From JAVBNH01 sp031551635 (lineage in GTDB: Bacteria > Bacillota > Clostridia > Oscillospirales > Acutalibacteraceae), in contig JAVBNH010000002.1 in assembly GCA_031551635.1 (NCBI GenBank), forward strand, positions 269,384 to 333,383: a DNA stretch of 64,000 bases, read 5' to 3'. Positions 56,895-64,000 of this stretch are shown piece by piece. Below the pieces are notes generated by a model, which had not been told where the DNA came from, searched no databases, and worked only from the letters and a program-made list of their open reading frames with translations. The position numbers and the translations under genes were made by a program. How positions within the stretch are numbered: the stretch's first letter is position 1; the number at the start of each line of letters is the position of its first letter.

Positions 56895-56923
56895 GCTGCC
56901 AGGCTAATTCTGGCGGCTTTTTT
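56895..56923 (+). terminator. Terminator of the glycosyltransferase gene
   Basis: GCTGCCAG (56895-56902), 7-nt loop, CTGGCGGC (56910-56917), T6. The rest of the gap up to 57128 is AT-rich and holds the next promoter. Confidence 0.85.
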
Positions 56924-57059
56924 GATTTTTTTAACAGTTTTATAAACAGAGACATAAATGCTTTTCTTGCTTTAATGAGTTTAGAATGATAAAAAATAGT
57001 GATTTATGAAAACAAATAAAAAATATGTATAAAAATTCCCTAAAAATGTTTAAATATGC

Positions 57060-57088
57060 TTGTTTTACTTGGAAAAGTGTGATATATT
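57060..57088 (+). promoter_or_regulatory. Candidate promoter of the three-gene cassette
   Basis: TTGTTT (57060-57065), 17 bp, TATATT (57083-57088), followed by GGAGG at 57117-57121 before ATG 57129. Confidence 0.5.
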
Positions 57089-57128
57089 GGATAAAATGTA
57101 AATAAACGGTAAATATGGAGGTTTTTTT

Positions 57129-59570
57129 ATGTCATCTTGTTCGCATGCCTGCAGGCTTTGGCCAAAGCTGCTTTATAGGGGACCGGAATCTACTTGTAAT
57201 AATGATTTCAAGATTGCTGAAGGCTGTGCCATTGCCTCTGAAATTACTATGAAGGGTATTGTTCTCAGCGCCTGCGCTGCCTTAGGTCGTCCGATTGTGG
57301 TTATTGAGGAAATTCCAAAGGATTGCCCGAAGCATCCTGATTATATAAATGACTCCTCATTGAACTCAGATATTGCTGATGAGTTCTTTCGCTTGGAAAG
57401 CACTGTGTTTTATGAAAGCAGCGGCTCGGTTTGCAAATGCTTGCGGGGTTCGGAGTGTGAAAAAGAAAACAAATGTGAAGGTCAATGCCAGTGCCAAAGC
57501 AGGCGATGTTATGCCTTTGATGCCCGTATGGCTAAATATTTGTTAACAAATGCAAGTGTTATACAAAAAGCAAGCAAGAAGGCATTAAAGGAGATTCGTA
57601 AGGTTGAATTTGAGCCTTTTATCGGAGATGATGATTTTCCAGCTGAAACATTTTTGCAATGGTTCCGTATCGGAGAATTGGTGGGGATTCGTTACCTCTG
57701 CCCTATGTCCGGCTATAGTGAATTTGCTTTTTTACTGGATGTCGGCGGTCTGCGAGGAGTTATGATTATTGGGCAAATACTGTTCAAGGATGAAAAAGTT
57801 AATAAATTGCAAGATCGAGTTCTCGTCGAGGAATTATTAAAAGCAAAAGCCGTTAATCAGTATTCAGTTATGGATAGTTTAGATAGCTTTTACAAGTTTA
57901 TTGAGGCAATAAGAGATAGCGAACTGGAAGAAAGCTTTTATAAAAATCGGGAATCTAAAAAAAATGGCAATTGCGAAGAATTTCTTCAGAGCGCTGCTGA
58001 AGTCATAGAAAAACAAATGCTTGTGCAGCTGAATAGCCGCCTGAATGAGCGGGATTCTATGATGCGCAGGATAATAATAAGTGAAGCAGGAAAAGCATTT
58101 AATAAAGGTGTCGAAAAAGCTTTTAAGGATAGTTTTCCTGAAGGGCTTAATTATCAGCTCCCTGACAAGGTCAATGAGTTATACGGTAAGGTTTGCGATA
58201 TTTTTAAAAAAATAATGGAAAACAGTAATGCTGCTAATAAGGATGAAAACCGGCTTGATTTAAAAGATTATATGGGCTTAAAGGTTTTACCCGAAAATGT
58301 TTTTATTGATCCGGAAAAGTTTAGTATTAATACATCTGTAAAGAAATTTGATTTAAGTGCCGGTTTTACTTTTAATAAGGATAAATCTTTTGATTATAGT
58401 TTTACAGGTGAGCTTTTTGGAACAGAGCGCACACAAATCACATTTAAAAGAGTAACATCAGAATATGATTATTTTCATAATGAAACTAAAATGCAGAAGG
58501 ACATTAACGAGGTGTTTTCGGAAATATACAGACAATTTTCACTGGTTTACGAAGCTCTGCATGCTCATTATCAAATGCTTTACAATAAAGCTTTTACGGC
58601 TTCAATGCGGCATGAGCTGGGGCAGGTGCATCAAGGTATGTTACTTGCTTTGAAGCAGTATGAGCACAGAATGGATATAAATATAAGCGCACTTGATACG
58701 GTTAAAGACTTTGATGTTTTGCGAAAATATCAATTAAAAAGTGATGTCCATCATTTGCGGCGTGATTTTAACGAATATTTACATGAGTCAGTTTTGCGGG
58801 TAAACAGCACAAGGTATATGGACATTATACCCGAACCAATAATCAATCGATTTTTACCTTTCGATGCTTTTCTTTTTAAATGGAACGCTATCTACAGAAG
58901 AAGGGTTGCAGACGGCTTAGTTGGTTTTGCAGTTATACCTGTTTCATTAGGTGACTCGGAACGACCATATATGAATGCTGACAGGGATATGATGGAGCAG
59001 GTTGCTTATAATCTGACGAACAACGCTTTTAAATATTCACGCCCCGGAACGCAAATAGTTCTTGACTGCAGACTTAGTGCTGACAGACGCTGGTATGAGC
59101 TTATTGTAACTAATTACGGGATAGATATCAGCGAAGATGAGGCTGAAAAGCTGGGCGAGTACGGCTTCAGGGGGAGCAATCATGACGGTAACGAGGGCAG
59201 CGGACTCGGACTTTGGCACTGCAATGAAATTGCAAAAAAGCATTGCGGACAATTAGTGACGCATGTTGAGCATATCAGTGAATTCGATATATCTGCTTTG
59301 ATTTTATATCAGTCTATGAATAAGGATGATCAAGCAGAGGTTGCAGAATATCTTCCTAAGAATCACTCAATGAATTCAGCAGAATTAAATAATAAATTGA
59401 GCAGTGAAATCGAACGGTTACAGGAAAACTGCAGCGAGCACTGGAGGACTTTTAACACAAAAATTCCCAAAATAAACAGATTTACTCCTCTCTATGTCGC
59501 AAAAATACTTTATCGCGGTACAGCAAAATTTACTTTTACTGTGCAGATACCCGCTGAAAGGAAGGATTAA
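57129..59570 (+). CDS. Soluble histidine-kinase-like protein with Cys-rich N-terminus
   Basis: 813 residues, no signal peptide and no membrane helix. Residues 1-130 are Cys-rich, with seven Cys at 102, 104, 110, 116, 120, 122 and 127, a likely metal or Fe-S site. Residues 150-480 have no clear family. SMRHELGQVHQG (His495) is in the place of a dimerisation/phosphoacceptor helix. The HATPase_c domain follows: N box MMEQVAYNLTNNAFKYS (about 621-637), G1 NYGIDIS, F-type GEYGFRG and G2 GSGLGLWH (about 690). It should bind ATP and phosphorylate a receiver, most likely the next gene's product, 2 bp downstream. Input signal unknown; the Cys cluster suggests redox or metal (inference). Confidence 0.82.
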   Translation: MSSCSHACRLWPKLLYRGPESTCNNDFKIAEGCAIASEITMKGIVLSACAALGRPIVVIEEIPKDCPKHPDYINDSSLNSDIADEFFRLESTVFYESSGSVCKCLRGSECEKENKCEGQCQCQSRRCYAFDARMAKYLLTNASVIQKASKKALKEIRKVEFEPFIGDDDFPAETFLQWFRIGELVGIRYLCPMSGYSEFAFLLDVGGLRGVMIIGQILFKDEKVNKLQDRVLVEELLKAKAVNQYSVMDSLDSFYKFIEAIRDSELEESFYKNRESKKNGNCEEFLQSAAEVIEKQMLVQLNSRLNERDSMMRRIIISEAGKAFNKGVEKAFKDSFPEGLNYQLPDKVNELYGKVCDIFKKIMENSNAANKDENRLDLKDYMGLKVLPENVFIDPEKFSINTSVKKFDLSAGFTFNKDKSFDYSFTGELFGTERTQITFKRVTSEYDYFHNETKMQKDINEVFSEIYRQFSLVYEALHAHYQMLYNKAFTASMRHELGQVHQGMLLALKQYEHRMDINISALDTVKDFDVLRKYQLKSDVHHLRRDFNEYLHESVLRVNSTRYMDIIPEPIINRFLPFDAFLFKWNAIYRRRVADGLVGFAVIPVSLGDSERPYMNADRDMMEQVAYNLTNNAFKYSRPGTQIVLDCRLSADRRWYELIVTNYGIDISEDEAEKLGEYGFRGSNHDGNEGSGLGLWHCNEIAKKHCGQLVTHVEHISEFDISALILYQSMNKDDQAEVAEYLPKNHSMNSAELNNKLSSEIERLQENCSEHWRTFNTKIPKINRFTPLYVAKILYRGTAKFTFTVQIPAERKD

Positions 59571-59572
59571 AA

Positions 59573-60031
59573 ATGAGCATAATTTTTGTTTTGGAGGATG
59601 ACCCTCAGGCAATGTCTATTGTGGATTTTATCGAAAGTCATGGCTTTGTGCCTCTGCACGCGGAGGAGCTGTACAGCACTGTTTACTTTTTAGAAAATAA
59701 ACCGGGACTTTCAAGTATAGATAAATTACTCTTTGACCTTTCTGTGCCTAGGTGCGAGGTTAATCATTCCTGCGGAGTTCCGCGCGATTCTACATACACC
59801 GGAAAATACGCGGGACTTGAATATATTTCGGATAATTATATTAATTGGCAAGAGTTTCAAAAGGCTGTTGATGAGGGCAGGGTCGCAATACTGACCGCAC
59901 ATGACAGAGGTATGCAGGAAGAATTCAATGAAAAACTGATGACTACTCCAGGTCTCTGTAAGGTTGTGGTTATCTCAAAGCTTGCGGATGACTTGGACGA
60001 ATTGTTAATAAAATTTATGAACGGTAACTAA
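59573..60031 (+). CDS. Atypical receiver-domain protein
   Basis: 152 residues, a single receiver fold without output domain. FVLEDDPQA gives the acidic pair Asp9-Asp10, LLFDLSVPR the phospho-acceptor Asp55, AILTAHD the Thr108 and VVISKLADD the Lys136. The usual spacing from the Asp to the Thr is about 28 residues; here it is 53, because a ~30-residue insert (CEVNHSCGVPRDSTYTG and on) lies after beta-3. It would pass a signal by protein contact. RBS GGAAGGA lies in the end of the kinase gene; the HD/Hsp90-like gene follows 17 bp later. Confidence 0.8.
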   Translation: MSIIFVLEDDPQAMSIVDFIESHGFVPLHAEELYSTVYFLENKPGLSSIDKLLFDLSVPRCEVNHSCGVPRDSTYTGKYAGLEYISDNYINWQEFQKAVDEGRVAILTAHDRGMQEEFNEKLMTTPGLCKVVVISKLADDLDELLIKFMNGN

Positions 60032-60048
60032 GTGAAAGGGGGAGCACA

Positions 60049-63000
60049 GTGTCAGAATCCGATCAGAACAATGAACGCGGCTTGCAGGAGCATTATGCGT
60101 TTATACGACATGCTTGGGTAACTCAGGAAGGCTCCTACGGGCTGGAGGAGCATCTGAAATCCTTCCGCGATACAGACGGCTATGAAGGACTGTACGCAAG
60201 CTGGGGATGCGATAAGGTAAAGTTTCGTGAGGTCTTGAAGGGTACCGGAGCTAATAATCCCCACTTCAGCGAGCACGGGGAGGCGCATTCAAAGCAAATT
60301 ATAGCATGCATTGAATTGCTGCTTGGCGAAAAGCGTATCCACCAGCTTTCCGCGTCAGATACCTGGCTCTTGCTGCAGTGCGCTTATACACATGATTTCG
60401 GTATGGCTATGAGCGCGAAGGAAATGGTTGAGCGTTTCGCAAAGGAAGGCAGCGGTTTTCCCGATAAGCTACAGCGCCAATTTGAGGAAACAAACAACAA
60501 GGATGCTCTCGAGGCTCTCCACTTTATCAAGCCTATTTTAAATTATGCCTGTAAAAAGCCGGATGATGAGGGAGGCTCTTCTTCCGGCTATGAGGATATG
60601 CCTCGCTCTGTTCGTATGGATGATGAGAAAAAATGGGAGGTTTTTAATTCAAGCACTTTACTCTGGCCTTCGGATTTTATTGAAAAATTTACAACGGTTC
60701 AAGAAAACTGGTTCCGCTCCCCGCACGCGGAAAACAGCAGGCAAATTTTATCGGCAAAAGCATATAACGATAACAAAGAAGAGGTAATCATTCCCCTTCG
60801 TCTTCGACTAATGATTGCGCGTATTGCACAGCTGCATTCTTCCGATAACAAAAATATATTGGATTTGCCGCAAGAGGATTTAGGTGTTTGCAACGACCAT
60901 ATTCATCCGCGTTTTACTGCGATTCTTTTGCGTCTGGGTGATTTGTTGGATATGGACAATGGTCGCTTCAGCAGGGTTCAATTGCTGCGTATAGGCGGTG
61001 AAAATGAGGGCAGTATTATTCATTTATTTAAACATGAGGCAATTACTCATTTTTTGATTACTCCACTTGAGGTCAGTGTCAGGGCTAATTTTGACCGGGT
61101 ATACGCTGAACAGCTAATAAAGGAGTTTAATATTGCGGATATTGATAAAAACCGTCTGTGTATGAAGGCCTGTCAGGAGCTTTTCAGGTGGCTGAACTGG
61201 CTTGAAGCCGACCTTAACTTTTTTGCTAGAAACTGGCTTGAGATTATACCGAGAAAGCTGGAGGGCGGCTGTCCGACATTTCGTAAGCCTGAAATATGTA
61301 TAAATAATAAAACTGTAAATCAGGATGAATTACAGCTGAAATATAAAATATCCACAAAGCGTTCAACTGAAATTATTGAAGGCTCCGGATTGTACCAGGT
61401 TCCTAAAAAAGTCTTTTTGCGAGAATTGTTACAAAATGCACTTGATGCGACAAAGCTGCAACTGCACAGGGATGTTATTAGCGGTCGATTTGAAGAATTC
61501 GCCGCCTCAGATTGGTCGCTAGATGAGGATGCGATAAAAGCTCTGACTCCATATTGTTATATGGAAAAGCTAATTTTTGCATTGAATCAATACCGTATTG
61601 AATACTCTATACAAATTATTGACAATAATTCAGAAATACCTATACTTCAATTTTTGCTTCGAGACTACGGAATCGGTATAAATGAAGATGCATTACAAGG
61701 TATGCTGCATATCGGTGACATTCAAACACCCAAACAAAATCTGGAAATTGAACAGATGCCGGTCTGGCTAAAACCCACAAGAGGTTTTGGTATTGGTCTA
61801 CAGTCAGTATTCTATCTCGTCAAATCGTTCAAAATTCGCTCACGTGCCCGATATGAAACAAACCATCCCTTTCCTCCTCTGAGGGTTATGCAGTTCTACT
61901 CAAACCGGTTTGGCGGGGAAATTGATGTTCAGACACGCGGTAAAGATGAATCTGAGCGTTTCGGTTTCGGAACAGAGGTTTGCGTGGAGATACCGCTGAA
62001 AACAATGCAGAATCAGCTTGATGTATATCATGATAACGGCTTTGATATTTTTGACGAGACTTTGATGCATATGTATAATTATTTCATAAAAGCCATGGAA
62101 CAAATTACCGCTCCTCAAGCGTTATTTCCAATTTTGAAGAGAATGCCCAGACAAGCGAGTATTTGCAAGTTTCCTGATGATGTACTGTCACCTATGCAGC
62201 AAAATAAGCCGGAAAATTTTTTGCAAAGAGTTTTCGGAGATTTTTGTATTTTGCTTTTAAAAGATAAACCTCCCCTTATAAAACCGGAACAGCAGCAAGG
62301 TAAGCGTTTGGACTTTTTTTCTTGCTGGAGTGATAAATATCAGTTGTTAATGATTTATCACAGGATTGATTCTCCGGAAAACACCCTGCATTCTCTGGAC
62401 TACGGCAAAATACGCCTGTTTTATAAAGGAATTGAAGTAAATGAAGAAGGCGCAAATCTTAGACAGGCTGTCCATATTCCTTTTTGGGAGGTAGAGATTC
62501 ATTTATATGCTGATTTTGCAAAAAAATGGTTAGAAATCAACCGTGATCATGTTCCGGAAGAACGTATAGAAATTTTAGCTGATATGATTCATGAAACTCA
62601 TTTAAGTTTATTAAAATTTCTCTTCTCGAAAGAAATTAACTCTGATGATACTCTTGAAGTTGATAAAGCAAAGGAAAATCAATTGCAAAAAAAAGAAGCC
62701 GGGTTGTTTTCAAATGCTGTTAACAGCATTTGGATACCCAAAGCTAATGATGATATTTTGCGCGAATACTATATGCTTGCAAAAACACATTCGGCATTTT
62801 ATGTCTCTCTGCTTGATAAATATCCAGCAGTTGAAAAATTTTTAGTGTCGGAACAAAGTAATGAATATCGTGCATTAAATGACTGCATACCATCCTATAT
62901 ATATTCAGCCGGAAGTCAAATGCTCAGGCATATTGATGTAAAAACTGCCCAATCTGTAAGCGTTTTTGAGTCAGCGTTATATTATTTACATAAAAATAAA

Positions 63001-63681
63001 AATGAATCAGCAAGCAAAGTATTTTTTGTTAATAATAATACATTGGCAGGAATGGATTACAAAATTGAAAGCACTGCCGGAGATACAACATTTTATCTTT
63101 TGCCTCATCTCTTAATTGATTATAAAGAATATGCCGCAAAACAGTTTATCCTGATGAGGCTGTATCAGGACGGACATAATACATCTGTTCCGTGTTTTCA
63201 TTTAGGAAAACGTGAAAACAAAATGATGATAGCATTGCATAATGATTACTGGGATTATGTTGTGTATATTATTCAAAACTGTGAGCCGGACAAGCGACCT
63301 GTATTCCCATCTGCTGAGGCATACGAGAATATTTCGGTTTCCAGTATTCCACCTCCTTTGGTGAGAGATGAAATAAAAATATTCGACAGCTGGATTATTT
63401 CTCCTTTAAAGGGTGAACAGCTGCGTGATTTTTTAGAAGAATCAAGAAATACTCCGCCTGACAAGCTTGATATTTTACTCAACCGTGTTATTCCTGAAAA
63501 ATGGATTGAACAACACCTTATTTTGCTGAAGTATATTTATAACAATCGAATAAGTAATTTAAAAACAGTAAGGAGCATAAAAGAATTAAGAAAAAATGAA
63601 AAATGTGATATTTGGCGAAGCTATGTTTTATTTTTGAAAAAACTGCAGAGTTATATGCTTCCGGATTCAAATAAAAAATAA
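60049..63681 (+). CDS. HD-domain + Hsp90-like GHKL ATPase, 1210 residues
   Basis: GTG start with GGGGGAG upstream. Residues 65-310 are an HD phosphohydrolase-type domain: His76/His80 (FSEHGEAHS), His115-Asp116 (AYTHDFGMA) and Asp298 (LLRLGDLLDMDNGR), the pattern of HD domains fused to ATPases in conflict systems. Residues ~440-660 are a GHKL domain of Hsp90 type: FLRELLQNALDAT (Asn463), RDYGIGI (Asp539) and RGFGIGLQSVF (578-588). The last 550 residues have no family I can name. The protein could hydrolyse a nucleotide or second messenger (HD) under control of an ATP-driven clamp. Third gene of the operon with the kinase-like and receiver proteins, followed by a strong terminator. Function not established. 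Confidence 0.82.
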   Translation: MSESDQNNERGLQEHYAFIRHAWVTQEGSYGLEEHLKSFRDTDGYEGLYASWGCDKVKFREVLKGTGANNPHFSEHGEAHSKQIIACIELLLGEKRIHQLSASDTWLLLQCAYTHDFGMAMSAKEMVERFAKEGSGFPDKLQRQFEETNNKDALEALHFIKPILNYACKKPDDEGGSSSGYEDMPRSVRMDDEKKWEVFNSSTLLWPSDFIEKFTTVQENWFRSPHAENSRQILSAKAYNDNKEEVIIPLRLRLMIARIAQLHSSDNKNILDLPQEDLGVCNDHIHPRFTAILLRLGDLLDMDNGRFSRVQLLRIGGENEGSIIHLFKHEAITHFLITPLEVSVRANFDRVYAEQLIKEFNIADIDKNRLCMKACQELFRWLNWLEADLNFFARNWLEIIPRKLEGGCPTFRKPEICINNKTVNQDELQLKYKISTKRSTEIIEGSGLYQVPKKVFLRELLQNALDATKLQLHRDVISGRFEEFAASDWSLDEDAIKALTPYCYMEKLIFALNQYRIEYSIQIIDNNSEIPILQFLLRDYGIGINEDALQGMLHIGDIQTPKQNLEIEQMPVWLKPTRGFGIGLQSVFYLVKSFKIRSRARYETNHPFPPLRVMQFYSNRFGGEIDVQTRGKDESERFGFGTEVCVEIPLKTMQNQLDVYHDNGFDIFDETLMHMYNYFIKAMEQITAPQALFPILKRMPRQASICKFPDDVLSPMQQNKPENFLQRVFGDFCILLLKDKPPLIKPEQQQGKRLDFFSCWSDKYQLLMIYHRIDSPENTLHSLDYGKIRLFYKGIEVNEEGANLRQAVHIPFWEVEIHLYADFAKKWLEINRDHVPEERIEILADMIHETHLSLLKFLFSKEINSDDTLEVDKAKENQLQKKEAGLFSNAVNSIWIPKANDDILREYYMLAKTHSAFYVSLLDKYPAVEKFLVSEQSNEYRALNDCIPSYIYSAGSQMLRHIDVKTAQSVSVFESALYYLHKNKNESASKVFFVNNNTLAGMDYKIESTAGDTTFYLLPHLLIDYKEYAAKQFILMRLYQDGHNTSVPCFHLGKRENKMMIALHNDYWDYVVYIIQNCEPDKRPVFPSAEAYENISVSSIPPPLVRDEIKIFDSWIISPLKGEQLRDFLEESRNTPPDKLDILLNRVIPEKWIEQHLILLKYIYNNRISNLKTVRSIKELRKNEKCDIWRSYVLFLKKLQSYMLPDSNKK

Positions 63682-63706
63682 ACTCGTTTATAAGAATGAA
63701 TAAAAA

Positions 63707-63747
63707 TCCACGTAAAAGTTTAAAAGCCTTTTACGTGGACTTTTTTT
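63707..63747 (+). terminator. Terminator of the cassette
   Basis: TCCACGTAAAAG (63707-63718) and CTTTTACGTGGA (63728-63739), a perfect 12-bp stem with 9-nt loop, then T7. Confidence 0.92.
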
Positions 63748-64000
63748 GAGGTTGTTAGTAATATATAAAATTAATATTTAAATTGCAAATATAAATTATA
63801 TCAATTTTTGAGTCTGAAATTAATATAAGCTATTGATAAAAAAGGGGCGATATGGTATAACCCGACTTTGCCACTTCCATACTTCTAAAAACAGGCAAAC
63901 ACAGCCGGGGAAGTGCCGATATAGTGGCGTATCCCTTGCTGTGTAAGAATAAAATGTGCTTAATGTTGATGTACCTACAAAATGTGCCTACATGAAATTT
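63748..64000. other. Unassigned right edge
   Basis: About 250 bp with no supported gene. AGGGGCGATATGG near 63842 looks like an RBS/start but the frame closes at once. I see no att site or tRNA here. Confidence 0.4.

Overview
The window looks like a chromosomal segment of a Gram-positive, anaerobic, plant-polysaccharide-degrading member of the Clostridia, probably near the Ruminococcaceae/Oscillospiraceae. The reasons are moderately low GC, strong AGGAGG-type ribosome sites with frequent TTG/GTG starts, AddAB instead of RecBCD, a secreted protein with a type I dockerin pair, a sortase-type surface protein and a CadC-type metal sensor. Species cannot be fixed from the sequence alone.

Layout. 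0-3 kb: end of a secreted Ig-like (BIG2) protein, an RRXRR-like protein behind a structured leader, and a minus-strand pair of a secreted protein and an lgt-family gene broken by an amber codon. 3-7.3 kb: a sugar locus (GPH-type transporter, Gfo/Idh/MocA oxidoreductase, GH4 glycosidase). 7.5-10 kb: an orphan pair of an ATPase-like protein and a soluble VirD4-like protein. 10-12.6 kb: ArsR/CadC regulator with a P1B metal ATPase. 12.6-16 kb: AlbA_2 regulator, secreted phosphoesterase, PhzF-family protein. 16-23 kb: envelope genes (UDP-sugar pyrophosphorylase, a YidC-TagF fusion, an LTA-synthase-like sulfatase-fold protein, GH16). 23-27 kb: dockerin protein, GltD-like flavoprotein, secreted C39-like protein. 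27-40.2 kb: one long co-directional housekeeping block, in transcription order rnpB, small membrane protein, addB, addA, rpmE, YigZ family, dgt, dnaG, rpoD. 40-47.4 kb: secreted beta-helix protein plus esterase, panE-ilvD, and a LicC-like gene interrupted by an amber codon. 47.6-53.8 kb: an XRE-C39/BtrH-like fusion, a sortase-type surface protein, and an operon of a TrpR-like regulator, a methyltransferase, Hsp33 and a UroD-family protein. 53.9-54.6 kb: five tRNAs (Val, Asp, Phe, Gly, Cys). The 3' end of tRNA-Cys is repeated in tandem three more times behind the gene. 55-63.7 kb: an accessory stretch with a GT4 glycosyltransferase and a tight three-gene cassette of a soluble Cys-rich histidine-kinase-like protein, an atypical receiver protein and a 1210-residue HD + Hsp90-like ATPase.

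The best candidate for an undescribed system is the 57.1-63.7 kb cassette. It has the parts of a two-component relay, with no visible membrane segment or DNA-binding domain, coupled to a large HD/GHKL protein, and it lies downstream of a tRNA gene whose 3' end is multiplied. Other strong signals are the YidC-TagF fusion, a family of 7-bp tandem arrays placed just 5' of minus-strand start codons, a dispersed two-hairpin repeat, and two genes each broken by a single in-frame TAG.
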